64,000 bases of DNA, taken from NCBI RefSeq assembly GCF_022682495.2, contig NC_071391.1, forward strand, positions 43,801,998-43,865,997, written 5' to 3'. Source of the stretch: Desmodus rotundus. Lineage: Eukaryota > Chordata > Mammalia > Chiroptera > Phyllostomidae. The notes under the pieces are model-generated. The model searched no databases. It was not told the origin of the DNA and saw nothing but the letters and a program-made list of their open reading frames with translations. A program made the translations under genes and the position numbers. Positions 12,401-23,309 of this stretch are shown here, in pieces (positions within the stretch are counted from its first letter, which is position 1; the number at the start of each line of letters is the position of its first letter).

Positions 12401-15245
12401 CATATTATTATATACAGAAAACTTCTTCCACTTTCAAAATGTAGCTCATAGCAGGTGCCATTAATTCTGAACTTTACAAACCTAATTATTGGCTATTGTG
12501 TCTAGTCATGTATCCAGGATAATACATTACACAACAAAGAAGAAACATAGATAGCAGCAATCCAGAATATAAAACATAACCTGTATTCACCAAACCATCC
12601 TGTTTTCTTTCTTATGCCCACTTGTTAAAAAAAATATATATATATATTCAGTTCCTGTCTCAAACCAATCCTGTCCCTTCCATACCCTTAACTTCTTTTG
12701 GTGATCTCATTTCCACATCATCACTGTATAGATTGTTTGTTTTGAACAATATGTTTCAATATATTCGGGTTTACTCTTAAATGCTTCTGGCCGGGTTTAC
12801 AACTAAAGGAATGCTCTCCTTATGCTCTCTGTATTAGCATATTGATTGTACAAGACAAAGAAATCAACTAAAATCTCCTTAACAAAAAAAAAAAGAAGAA
12901 GAAGAAGAAGAAGATTATGACCAGAGAGATACCACTTTAGTCACAGGTGGATCTGGAAGCTCAAATCCTGGGCTTTTTGTGTTTCATGATTTTCTTTTCT
13001 TCACTAACTGCTGACTTTATTATTAGACCTTCTACACGGCCAAAGGAACCTGTCTGTTAGGGATAGCATCAGGATTAGAGTCCAAAGACACAGAAGAGAA
13101 GGCAATTTAGACTGTATTTGGGGAATCTCAGATTGGGTGACCTGTTTTACCTGCAGCAGCTCCGTTGCTGACCATTCACTGCGATGCTCTAGATCTGAGA
13201 TGAGCTCTTTCAGCAACTGGCTCTGCTGAACCAGTCCATTCTCAGCCTCAGCCAAGTCATCCAGGGTCTTCGTCTCCTCTTCCTCCAGTTTCTGCAGTTC
13301 CTTTTGCTCCTCATTATCCAGGATGCTTCTAAGCTGACTAAATTCTGTTTGTATCTTTTGTCTCTCAGTCTGTATCTGATTCTGCAAGGTTGAACAAGAG
13401 AGAGAAGTAATCATTCTATCAGCCAGAGAGCCTACTGTGCAAGGGATTAGGTGCCAGGAAAATAAATTATTTTTTCAGGGAATTCTAATCAGCAGAGGAG
13501 TGAAAACATGGGAACAATTTTGGAGAAAGCTGGTTTTTATTTTGTGGTATTTTCCCTTGTATACAAACCAAAAAGGCCTCACACTGTCATATCTAGGCCA
13601 AGCCTGGAACAAATGTAAAACTTGAGTAAGGTTTAGGTTGTAGACAGCTGCCCTGGACATTGATGCCTTCCTGCATTACCACACTCTCACACTGGGGACT
13701 CGAGGAAAATCTTTGCCCAGTGTGTTCCTTCCACTGGATGTGTCAGAGCCTTGCTGGAAAAGAGGAATGGAAGACAGAATTCTTCACCCTTCCCCACCAT
13801 AAAGTCTGTCTTTGCTCTCAATTCAATTATCTGTGTGTATTTGTAACATCTGTATTGTAATATGTTTACTTGTAACATGTACTCTCCTGTCCCTGCCCCA
13901 ACAGAGACAGGACAAGGAAGAAAACCAATCAAATGACTTCTGGATTCATCCAATGTCAGGGAACAAAGAGAAAGGGACTTCCTTGTGATCAATGTGGAAG
14001 GTCCTGCCAAGATTCCTGTCTCAGAAATTCCTCAGGAACAGTCTGCTCCTACCTTCCAGGAAGTCCTCTCTTCTCTGATGTCAGCACCCAATTTCTCAGC
14101 TTCCTGCTGCTCCTTCCTCAGTCTGTCCAAAGATTTCTGGAGCTTCTCCTGTGAGAGAGGAATCACAACACAGTCAAGCTATGGGTTTTCTCAGTACCTA
14201 AAGAGAATAAATGAGGAATAAATAAGGCTGATCTCAGAAGAGACTGGTTTACAGAAACTGTGATTAGAATCTATGACATGGGAGAAAATCTGAGGAGGTG
14301 AATGTTTTCCTTTCTCCTGGGTGATGAAAGTCACTATCCCTTCACCAAGTGCAGCCTGATTTTCTTTCTTCTTAGAGTAAGCAGTGATTCTGCTACAGCC
14401 AAGGAGAGTCCTAGTCTCTTGTTGAAACTCCTTCCACATCCAATCCACAATGTTTAACGGCAACCATTCTGCTGAGAGGAGCAATGAGAGCTAAACTTGT
14501 GAGAGAAATTCTCCATCCATGTGACAAAAAAGAAAAAATGAAAACCTTTCAGTCTTGGCCAAAGTCTGAACTCTAGGCTCATCCTTTATGTAAATGGAAG
14601 GACTACACAGAAATGTCCTTCAGGCAGGGGACGGTGAGCATAGGTTAAGAGACATACATGGGAGGAGATTACAGGGCTCAGTATTATACATCATGCTGTG
14701 GTGAGTAAAGCAGGATGGAAAGACTTCTCCACCAAGTACTATCTCTTCCCCACCCCCCTCCATCAGGGGCCTTACCTGACATTCCTTGATGACCTTCTCC
14801 ATGAGGAGTATCTGATGACCACAGTGTTCCCGAGAACATTCACAAAGCGGACAAATAACCTTCCTATCCTCCTTACAGAAAAGTTGGAGTTTCTCTCCAT
14901 GGCGCTCACAGACATCTCTCTTCTGCCCCTCCTCAGGGCTTATTTTGACCTCTTTGAGCTTCTCCGCTATGTTGGCCAGATGCTGATTAAGCCATAAGTT
15001 TCCAGGAGAATATCTGATACCACACACAGGACAGCTGCTTTCCCCTCCTGGGCCAATCCCTGACTCCTTATTGTTAGTGATGCAGGTTTTGCAGAAGCTG
15101 TGGCCACAGTTTAGACTTAGGGGTTCTGTCAAAACCTCAAGGCAAATGGGACAAGTCACCTTTTCTTTTATGTTCACCAGGAATTTTAAAGCCATGGTAG
15201 CTGCTCCCCTGGTTTCTTCCTGAGGCTCTTCTTGCTTAAAGATTC
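8907..15245 (-). CDS. TRIM34: TRIM34, interferon-linked RING/B-box/coiled-coil/PRYSPRY E3 ligase, intact, 7 coding exons
   Basis: Coding exons, in transcript order: 15195-14776 (ATG at 15195), 14148-14053, 13381-13151, 11310-11288, 10141-10041, 9768-9742, 9472-8907 (stop). Every junction has AG/GT and phases join without a stop, giving 1,464 nt and 487 aa; human TRIM34 is 488 aa from memory. Domains: RING aa 15-58 (C15, C18, C30, H32, C35, C38, C55, C58), B-box2 aa 96-127 with all zinc ligands, coiled coil aa 141-249, linker to 299, PRYSPRY 300-487. The ATG is in a strong context (GCTACCATGG). The family makes ubiquitin ligases; known TRIM34 is interferon-induced and acts with TRIM5alpha in restricting some lentiviral capsids. 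Identity rests on recalled similarity ([20 protein letters not shown]; end [14 protein letters not shown]) and on position beside TRIM6. Odd: the usual CWLCERS B-box motif reads CPLCECS. The noncoding first exon was not located. Confidence 0.93.
9742..9768 (-). CDS. TRIM34: TRIM34 27-nt micro-exon
   Basis: 27 nt flanked by an ATTTCAG acceptor and a GGG|GTAAGA donor. It encodes ELTHVQCYW with split codons at both ends. It matches in size and content the TRIM6 27-nt exon (ELTDVQSYW). Confidence 0.93.
10041..10141 (-). CDS. TRIM34: TRIM34 101-nt linker exon
   Basis: 101 nt between a CATCCCTAG acceptor and an AAAG|GTGAGG donor. It encodes [17 protein letters not shown], then [13 protein letters not shown]. 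It completes the Trp codon begun in the micro-exon and ends in phase 1. This is the L2 linker that connects the coiled coil to PRYSPRY. Confidence 0.93.
10270..10398 (+). repeat. MIR SINE fragment
   Basis: CTATGTGACCTTTGGAAGGT, then CAAATAAACAGTTTCATCTT follow the 3' half of MIR. It is in the TRIM34 intron upstream of the 101-nt exon. Confidence 0.45.
11288..11310 (-). CDS. TRIM34: TRIM34 23-nt micro-exon
   Basis: A 23-nt exon encoding DMSGIMK plus two bases of a Trp codon, between a CTTCCTAG acceptor and a GTGCGT donor. Its length and sequence correspond to the 23-nt TRIM6 exon at 30194-30216. It lies 1.8 kb from the coiled-coil exon, with an old L1 in between. Confidence 0.9.
11366..12420 (+). 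mobile_element. Degenerate L1 ORF2 fragment in a TRIM34 intron
   Basis: Collapsed L1 ORF2 coding similarity: [17 protein letters not shown] and [13 protein letters not shown] (GCCCCAGATGGCTTTACTGG) stretches, then CTATAGGCCAATAGCC. It is opposite to TRIM34 and full of stops. The 77-aa frame at 11366-11599 is a relic. Confidence 0.75.
12884..12914 (+). repeat. A-rich (GAA)n microsatellite
   Basis: Poly(A) followed by seven GAA units; it looks like the evolved tail of a retroelement. It is in a TRIM34 intron, 0.24 kb past the coiled-coil exon. Confidence 0.85.
13151..13381 (-). CDS. TRIM34: TRIM34 231-nt coiled-coil exon
   Basis: 231 nt, phase 0 at both ends, with a CCTTGCAG acceptor and a CTGCAG|GTAAAA donor. 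It encodes 77 residues from [14 protein letters not shown] to TELLQ, rich in E, K, L and Q with heptad spacing. This is the antiparallel dimerisation helix of the TRIM family. Confidence 0.94.
14053..14148 (-). CDS. TRIM34: TRIM34 96-nt exon (start of coiled coil)
   Basis: Exactly 96 nt between a CTCACAG acceptor and an AAG|GTAGGA donor. It encodes 32 residues starting [20 protein letters not shown] and ending TSWK, which is standard for this TRIM subfamily. It is in phase 0 at both ends. It is open but has no ATG start, so it is easy to miss in an ORF scan. Confidence 0.93.
14776..15245 (-). CDS. TRIM34: TRIM34 coding exon 1 (RING + B-box2) with 50 nt upstream of the ATG
   Basis: The acceptor reads CATCTAG before 15245 and the donor is CAG|GTAAGG after 14776. 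The CDS starts at 15195 (420 nt, 140 codons). The 50 nt ahead of the ATG are open in frame (2 nt plus 16 codons), so the exon could also be entered in frame from an upstream coding exon of phase 1, as would happen in read-through from TRIM6. The open frame extends further upstream to 15312, but that part lies beyond the acceptor and is probably intron. Confidence 0.92.
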
Positions 15246-16039
15246 CTAGATGAATGGGCAGATCGGAAGGGGATGGTGTAAGAATGGCACAAATAAAAAG
15301 GATGCTAATCACGTTGACATTAAGAATTGGCCAAGACTGAAATATTGATGGATAGAAAAGAGGGAAGAAAAACCCTAGAAATTGAATTCAGTGACTTGGT
15401 AGGTCACTAATGCTTCAGAGCTTTTGTTTCTCTTTCAGCCTGGAATGATCCTGACTTTGATATTTGTACGACTTCCTCTTATACTTCACTGAACTCCCTT
15501 CTTACATGTCTCCTCAGCAGACAGGCCTAATATGACAAACTTTTCTAAGCACAATCACTAAAACATCACTCAGTGTGTTATTTGTTATTTTTTTCTTATT
15601 ACCACTATATAATACCTGATATCCTTTCCTAAATATCCTACCTTTAAAATGTAACCCACACAGAGATCAGGCATGTTGTTTTTATTCACTGCTGAGCAGC
15701 GAAAACACAGGGACACGATGCTTGATAAATATGTGAAGAACCTCCTCATTTCTTCATAGGTAATTAGACTTTTTTTTTTCATTAATTAACTGTTCACCAA
15801 TAGGTGAGCTTTGGGATCATAGAGTGGATTCCACTGAAGAAGCATTTACCTCCTGATATAATTGCCCCACACCGAGCCTTCTCATATTTACTCCCCAGAG
15901 ATGCCAACAGAAACAGCAAGGACCACTATAGGGCAGTAATCTTATCCTTAACAATTGTTAACCAGTTGCAATTATATATCACTAGGGCCTATTTATTCCT
16001 CATGTAAACATCCTTGAAAAATAAGAACACTCCCTTTAT

Positions 16040-16750
16040 TCAGATATGTATACTTGAATCAAGTGACTTACAAAGATTATTCAATTCAGTAAGTTGAATT
16101 GGGGTGAATATAACGTCCTCAGGGTCCTCTTTCAGAGGTCTGGTAGGTGTGATAAACACTACCACAAAGAGGATATATTTTGGGGAAATTAAATAGGAGA
16201 ACATCAAAGATAACCCCTTTGAATAAGTAAGGATTGAACTGAAAGCTAAAAGATGAAGAGGGAATATGGAATGAGAAGAGGAAAATATTTTAGGGAGAAG
16301 GAATCACATGTGAGAATGCCCTTTTGATGGAGGACACAGCATCTTCTACAAATTTTAGAATGCCACTATGGCTGGTGTGCAGAGAACTGCTAGGTCTTTT
16401 GCACTACAGTGGCCTAAAAGGGCTTGAAATGTGACACATCCTAAATGATATAAAAGTGACAGTCTCTTGTCATGAGGGGCATAAAGTATTTTACTTCCTA
16501 TATCTCTGTAGGGACCCTCATTAGAGCTCAGCTGAGGCAGTCGTGAGGACATGCTGTGTCTCCTATCTTATATGCCTTTGTTAAGCTAAGTAAACCTGGC
16601 TGGTTCATGTCCTGTTGTCATATTAAGTGGGAATGGCAAATCAAACCTGAAACTATTGCTAGTGGTCTGTCAGAAGACACCACAGCGTGGTAGCATGGTG
16701 AGGCTGACTCTTAGAACCTGGGCAAAATATAGACAAGGAACTGTGGGGGA
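16040..16750 (+). repeat. Related segment C, upstream of TRIM34
   Basis: The most compact copy (about 0.7 kb), lying 0.8 kb upstream of TRIM34 coding exon 1. It keeps GTGACTTACAAAGATT, CCTCAGGGTCC, TTGAACTGAAAGCT, GGTGTGCAGAGAACTGCTAGG, CAGCTGAGGCAGTC and TTCATGTCCTGTT. It is used as the reference for segments A and B. Confidence 0.6.
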
Positions 16751-17245
16751 GGGGGAGAAGATCTCAGGGGCTATGACTATCTTGATACTTCTTCCAATGG
16801 ATTGAAGTTGTGTCCCTCACACAAATATATTTACCTGTGTGAATGTAGCCTTATTTTGCAATAAGGTATTTGCAGATGTAGTCAAGTTAAGATAAGGTAA
16901 TACTAGAAGAGGGTAGGTAGATAACCAGATCCAATAACCAGAGTCATTATAAGAAGAAGAAAAGATACACAGACACTTAGGGAAGAAGGCCATGTGACAA
17001 TGGTAGCAGAGATTGGAATAACACAGCAACAAGGCAAAGAACACCCAAGACGGCTGGAAACTACCAGACACTAAGAGACATGAAACAGATTCCCCCTTAG
17101 AGCCTCCTGGAGAAACCAACTCTACCACTACTTTGACTTTGCACTTCTGGTCTCCTGAACTGTGAAAGAATAAATTCCTGCTCTTTTAGGTCATCTAATT
17201 CATGGGAACTTGTTACAGCAGCCTTAGGTTATTAATATAGTTGAA
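16750..17245 (+). mobile_element. MLT1-like MaLR LTR
   Basis: Reads as a diverged MLT1 LTR: TTGTGTCCC..., a CCTTATTTTGCAATAAGG stretch, TTATAAGAAGAAGAAAAG, GAACTGTGAAAGAATAAATT (poly(A) signal) and TTGTTACAGCAGCC. It lies in the upstream region or first intron of TRIM34, opposite to the gene's direction. The family name is from memory of the consensus. Confidence 0.7.
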
Positions 17246-17249
17246 AAGA

Positions 17250-19700
17250 TTTGACAGTAAAAGATCTGAGGTATGTAACGAACATAAATATTCCCCTTGC
17301 TCTAAAAAGAAAGGATGGGGGTATCATGAGTGCTGTGCGGAGTTACATGTAGGCCTAGAAGTCTACCCACTTCTCCAATGATCCATGAAGTGACCCTAAT
17401 GAGGAATAAGAGTCTCGTGAATGTGGGTTAGTAGGCAATCCAATAGCACAGCGACTAAACGTTGTCTAAAGCCCCTGGCTGCAGTGACAATTGATTAGAT
17501 CAGGCTGTAATGACTAGCTAAACCAGGGGTCTACACAAAATGATCATTTCTACCTCTGCTTAAAAGTGAAGCTCTAAGCCAACCCTGATCATGCAGTTCT
17601 GTTATCTTTCTCTGTATTCAATATCCAACCAATGCGGAGAAATATCGAGAACCTATAAAGGAGAGAGGAACGGAACATGCTTTCTCCCACGGGGTGGTGG
17701 ACCTCAGATCAGAAGGGGGCTACAACGAGTGGGTGTCAAAGCAGCTGCCACCATAATGACCACAGAAAGAGAAAGGTACAAAGAAGGCAGAGCCCCACAC
17801 ATGAACAGCGACTCCACCAATGTCTAAGAGTGACCCAAAAGCTGAGCAGCAGCCAGGGAGATAGAGAAAAGAACACAAGTAGCATCTGCCTGATAGAACT
17901 ATCAGGTCAGCTTGCTTCCCTATGTTTCAGAAAACTGTGTCCAACAATTGAGTCTTCTCCTAACATCTAGATTCACGATAATGCAAACTCCATGCCTCTC
18001 TGCAGGTTTCATAATAAAATGGAAGTGTCTCCAGGAAGTAAAGTGCAGGAAGGATGTCCTTTAAAGTTTTCAGACACCCTAGATACTTTCCTTGGTTTCG
18101 TGGGTCAGAAACTGCCAATGAGTAAAATAGGACCTGTTTTTGGCATCCAGAGACCTGGGAACCTCGGAAACACTGCAACTCTCACTGTCTGTCCTTCTAG
18201 GCTCAGAGTCCATGCTTCAGCCACCCCTTAGAGTCCAGGGCTAAACCTGCCTCACATTAATGACCCTCCCCAACTGCTCTACAAGGGTTTTAGTAGATCA
18301 CTATAAATCCCTCACCCTCATTTAACATTTTAAAAACATTACCGCATAATTTTAGTCACCTTCTTGTATACTGTATCAATTATTTATTGTTTGTTACGAT
18401 CTCTCCTTAACTAGAATGTGAGCTCTTATATGTATTTGACATGTCTTGTATGTTGAATGGATAGTCATTGCACTTTTTCATAACAATGGCCTGCTTTAGT
18501 TCATATGAATTAAAATTTTTAAATAAATAAATAAATCTATTCATGCTATGTGTTGGGCCTTGTTCTTGACCCTGGGGAGACAATCAATATCTGGGCAGAA
18601 ATGTACCCTCTCCATTGTAGGCATGGATCCCCAGGAAGGTCGTAACAGTGATTTCTGAAAAGTGGGATTATGGGGCAGAATGGGCATGTGTTGGAAAATA
18701 TGTAACATATCAATGGTGTGCAAGTTGCTCACAAATGAGCTTAGGATGGGACATAATTACTGTCAGAGCAAACTTCTTAGCAAGACTGTGGAATCTTGGG
18801 GCTCCTTCTGAGCAATAAACAACCCCTATTAATTAGCTCAGAACAAAGAAAAATGCTAAGCCGTAGAGGTAGCAATCAATGCAAAGGTGTGTCCAAGACC
18901 TCTAAGGCAGGTGAGGACACCAGTGTCAATGGGCTACCGAAGTAAAAGCAAGCAGGTCTATTCAGGAAAGTGCAAGTAGACTCCTGAGACTGAAGCTCAG
19001 GAGAACAGAGGATAAAGACAGCATCAGAAGCAGGCAGGCAGCAGAGAGAGCATTCAACCTGCAGTCTTTTGGGCTGCCAGCAGCTGAGGGTATGTCAGAA
19101 AGGCCACAGACAGCTCCTCAGTGGTTGCTAGCAGGGGAGTTAAAGAATCAGGTTTAGTATTATCTCTGGCCGTGCCCTCAAGTCTCCATTCTCTCTGAGA
19201 TTGGGCTTTCACACATTTGTACAACAGGGACCTCTTTTACAAATAGGGAGTGGAGCTGGGCAGAAGAGACTTTCTATCTACCTTCTTAACAGAGAGCGAG
19301 GCCAAGATAGATACAGAGACAGAGATTCCAGTTCCCTTCTGCAAGATAAGACAATCAAAACCAAAGAGGAAGGGTATGAACTCAGCCTGAAAAAATACGG
19401 GTCCCTGCAGGAAACAAACAAGGCCCTCTGCCTCTGTAACACTCCCTTCCCTGGAGGCTACCCCTCTTCAGTGCTGCCATCTGTCTGCACTCACAGCAGG
19501 AAGCCTGCAAGCTTGCTTTTCTTCCCTTCAGAGCACATCTGGGCCACAAACGGAACTCAGCTAACTTCTCCTAGTACTTTTCTCTGGGAGTTTCTCACCC
19601 TCTGCCCTCCATAAACCTCCCCACCCACCTTTAGGTCCCAGTGGAGATGTCTTGGCTCCTGGTTTAAGAGGTGAAGAAAAAACAGGTCTGGTTAGGATTC
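17250..19700. other. Intergenic DNA upstream of TRIM34
   Basis: No gene recognised. 17440-17830 has an LTR-like flavour (CCTATAAAGGAGAG) but no defined ends. 18290-18540 resembles L2 (AGAATGTGAGCTCTTATATG). The rest is unassigned. Confidence 0.4.
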
Positions 19701-19757
19701 ATTTTCCAAACAGGGGCTCAGTCAGCATAAAGTAGTTCCTCCTCAGGAGCTGGCTGA

Positions 19758-19774
19758 GAAATGAAAGCGAAATT
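19758..19774 (+). promoter_or_regulatory. ISRE-like interferon response site upstream of TRIM34
   Basis: GAAATGAAAGCGAAATT contains the ISRE/IRF core GAAANNGAAA with a third GAAA one base away. It lies 4.5 kb upstream of TRIM34 coding exon 1, where a noncoding first exon could lie. TRIM34 is known to be interferon-inducible in human; the link to this site is inference. Confidence 0.5.
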
Positions 19775-19931
19775 CTCCCAGCTGGCAGGAAAAAGAAAGG
19801 GGAAGGAGCTTCTGGGCTAAATGGGCGGCACTCCTTTCGGGCTTCTGCAGAGAGTAATGCTTTAACGAAGTGGTTCGAAAGAGGTGTGGGTGGGGAGGAA
19901 AGATTTGCCCCAGGGGGCCTTTAGCAAAGCC

Positions 19932-20062
19932 GGACAGTTTTAGTTGTCATAACTACGGGGAAGGCTGCTGCCATCTAGTGGGTAGAGGCCAAGCATACCA
20001 CTAACCATTCTGTAATGCACAGGACAGTTTCCACAACAAAGAATTATCCAGTCCAACCATCT
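19932..20062 (+). mobile_element. MER20 hAT-Charlie DNA transposon fragment
   Basis: Recognised from TAGTTGTCATAACT, GCCATCTAGTGGGTAGAGG, AATGCACAGGACAG and CAACAAAGAATTATCCAG, in consensus order. It is truncated at its 5' side. Confidence 0.85.
19968..19981 (-). promoter_or_regulatory. CTCF-like motif within MER20
   Basis: The minus strand reads CCACTAGATGGCAG, a very good match to the CTCF core CCASYAGRKGGC. It sits in the MER20 copy, about 200 bp from the ISRE-like site. MER20 copies are known to carry CTCF sites. Occupancy is unknown. Confidence 0.55.
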
Positions 20063-20299
20063 ACCAACACATGTGTTTAAAGTAGGAAAAAAAAAGGTCA
20101 CTTTTGGAAATTCATATTAGGGTATCAGGAGTTCCTCTGGTGCATTCCTGGCTGCGGAGCTATACATTTGAGAGGCAGAAATGGCCTGGATGGAAGGATA
20201 AGCAAGTTTGGTGTGTTCAGCAATCTAATCTGCAAATGGTTCCACGGGATTGTACTTGGAGTTCCAGGTAAACAGAAGAGATACCACAAGAGGTGCACA

Positions 20300-20900
20300 A
20301 GGGTCTCATCGAGCAGGAGTAAAGTGGCAGCTTTTGTTATTAAGTAAAGGGGTTTGTCCCCTTGCAGGTATCAAAACCCAATTAATCAATTTATCACAAA
20401 CAGGAGTTTGCAGCAAAGAGATTAAAGGTTTATTTTTAAGGAAATGACACCAAACCCAGAGTCACAGGTGAGCTATTGTTCTGAGAGCTGGCTCCCTGAT
20501 GGCTTCTAGGGGGTGGATTATACAGGAGGAAATCATTAATCCTGGCACCTAAGGACTTTGGGGTTGTGGGTTCTACTGATTGGTCAGGGGCAAGGGAGGG
20601 AGTTGTTGATTATAGTATCGGGTCTTAATGTCAGCCACGGAGTCATTCTGTCTGGCTTCACGAGGGTGTGGTTGGAGGGGTGGTTCCGCTTCTCTGGATT
20701 TGGAGCTGAAACACAACTGAGGTCTGTTTTGACTGAAACTGTAGTCAGTAGAACTGAGGCTTTGTTCCTAAGATTATTTAATGCTGATCAGAATCTCATT
20801 GTCCTGAGGGCTTAATGATTAAGAGAGTGGACAGGCCTGGGAGAGTGACATGGGTGAGTCAGGGTGCTGGATGGTGCCGATTTAAATCAAAAGGAAGGAG
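20300..20900 (-). mobile_element. Decayed LTR-like element
   Basis: On the minus strand an AATAAACCTTTAATCTCTTTG block is followed by a U5-like stretch (GCAAACTCCTG..., ending near 20300), with GT-rich U3-like DNA on its upstream side. Boundaries and family were not determined; this could be another repeat class. Confidence 0.4.
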
Positions 20901-21179
20901 AAAAGGTCATATTAAGGAAATGAAGTTTCTGGACGGTTACTTTCCCAGATATGTCTGATTCCAGTCCCAGTATTCCCTTTAGCCCCACACTCTCTCAGAG
21001 CTGGGCTTAGCAGGGCTCTCTTCTCTTTGAGCCACTCCTTGCAGAAATATCTCAGAAGCTCTGGGTCTCCACAAGTATCAGTACACTGAAGGCCCAATGG
21101 AATTCATTTCCATGATCTTTCATAGATAATTTTGTATATCTTTTAATTTTTATTTTATTATAACGTTTTCTGGTTGTTT

Positions 21180-21290
21180 TTCAAATATTACATTTAAAAA
21201 TTTTTTCACATGGGGAGAAAAGGCATACAACTGTAATTGAATAACAATAAAAATTTTTTAAAAATAAAAGTAATAAAAAATTTTTCCCAG
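21180..21290 (+). mobile_element. Short L1 3' tail
   Basis: ATGGGGAGAAAAGGCATACA followed by ACTGTAATTGAATAACAATA and an A-rich end. The same terminus recurs at 61120-61165 and 43040-43080. Confidence 0.5.
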
Positions 21291-22159
21291 AACTGCTTTA
21301 CATTCTAAAGTTTATGAGAATAGAATTGTGCAATATTTCTTAATATTTTAATTATTTGTAATGAACTTTCCATTTAGTTTTGTTAGTTTGTGCTACCCTT
21401 TGCCTTGTTTATTTGTGTAAAAGGATCACACTCTTTCCACTGAAATTTGTTTTAGTATATTTTATACGTTATTATATTCTTTCAAAAACCAAGTCTCCCT
21501 GTATGAGGTAAAACAGTGATCTGGAGACAGAAAGGAGCTGGGATACTCTCTCAAATCCGACATCCTTGGCCCAGGTTTATAAAAGACCACACACAGCTGC
21601 AGTTGCCTACACCTGTGACACCAGCCAGTGGTAGTTTGGGACTGAATGACTCAGAAGGGAGGGGGATGCTGATAGGGTGGCTAACACAACACAGTGTAGA
21701 CTTGCAGAGCTCAAGCTTCCTGGATACAGCTCCAGCTGTCAGTAGGTGGAGGGGACCTTTTGCATGTTTTGCACACAGTGATGCCAAGTGGTGCATTTAC
21801 TGAACGAAGAGGAAAATCTGAGGCCTGACCTGTGAGAACACCCGAGGGCCACAAATGCCACCAGTAAAGTATCAACTGTTTACTTTAGCTTTCCCAGAAC
21901 ACATTCAACAACAAAAATGCACTTATATCTCACATTAAGTATAAATATTCTAAAATTATATGAGTTCGTTAAAGATGACCGCTTGACATAATAGCATGTT
22001 TGGCATGAAGATAATTAACATTTACTTATCAACTATGAAGTGCCCCTCACCCTTCCCATGAGTTGAAGGTAACAGGAGCTTTGTTATTAAGTCTCCAATG
22101 TTCTTAAGAAAATGTAAAACATTTAGGATATAAGACTGGACCTGTAGGGTCTGTCAACT

Positions 22160-22560
22160 GAAAAATAATATCAACTAGGTGTTTCATCACCAAAAAGGAT
22201 TTATCCAGAAAAAAGAATTGCAGCCCAGTGCATGCAGACACAGCCAGCCAGGTGCATGCATGGCTTGTGTGCCAAGATGGAGGGATATTTATAGAAAGGA
22301 AAAAGAAAAGATGGGAAAGCTGGAACCACAGACCTTTATAATAAACATAGAGTTCTTCCCATAGGGCTCTCTGGATTACACAGGGTGCAAGAACTTCTCC
22401 CAAAAGCCCTGGCTTCTCCATAGACCCTCCCCCACATCCTCCCCGGGGCTGATTCTATTCGTTTCAGACGAGATCTGAGACAGCGCATTCAGGGTGGTCA
22501 TTCAGGGTGGTATAGCCGTAGACTAATTCTGTTCCTTTCAAAGTTTCAGTCTTTATCTGA
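22160..22560 (-). mobile_element. Possible second LTR-like fragment
   Basis: The minus strand shows a CTATAAATA box followed about 110 nt later by GGATAAATCC and a TTGATATTATTTTTCAG end. It has the general shape of an LTR and the same direction as the fragment at 20.3-20.9 kb. Weakly supported. Confidence 0.3.
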
Positions 22561-23309
22561 TCTAAGCAGCAAAGCTACCCTGAGGAGAAAAACAACTCCC
22601 TTCTTCCCACCCTAGGGAGATTAGATGAGAGTCTTCTGTATTGGGAAGGTGCCTGCAGCTTGTGAGAGGCACCGTGGAGGAGGAAGTGTTGAGTGTGCTG
22701 AGATTTTAAAAAAGGAAAAGGAAAAACAGATGTGAAGTTGAAGGCAGGGTCAAGAGTGCCCAGCATTGATCATCCTCAGGCAGATGGAAGATCGCTAGAA
22801 TCTCATACAAGTGAGTACAGATTCTACTTTTATCCTAATGAGGATCTCAGGTTCCCAGGGCTGAGAAACTTCTGGTTACCATCAGGCGATGGCTCTGGAT
22901 ACTCTTGCCTGCTTGTTGTCCTTGAAAAGTCCTGCAGATTGAAGGCTCCTTATGCAGACTCTCCTGAGCCCACCCAAACTTTCTACTGTGGACACCACAT
23001 CTCTAAATATACCTCAGCAAGTCCTAAGGCCCCCCATATACAACATGGCATGATTGCCACATATACTTTCAGAGATGATGGGAAGGGAAAGCCCTAGAAC
23101 TGATTCCTGGTACTTGGTACCCTCTGAACCCACACTTGGTGCTCGCTAGAGTTTTTGTTTTGAATTCAGATACCTGCTCTGGTCTTTAAACATTAGATTC
23201 AACCTACAGGTTTTGTAGTCTTGTCAGCACAGGGCACCAACTCTGGGGCCAGGCGGTTGTTACAGAGAGGAGGACTATTAAGTCTACAAGTATTTTTGTT
23301 TGGGTGTGC

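Noticed and set aside
13004..13150. Coding continuation after the TRIM34 coiled-coil exon
   Set aside because: Follows a CAG|GTAAAA donor and does not resemble the family; it is intron.
19201..19614. 137-aa plus-strand frame
   Set aside because: No recognisable domain or promoter context; probably a chance frame in GC-moderate DNA.
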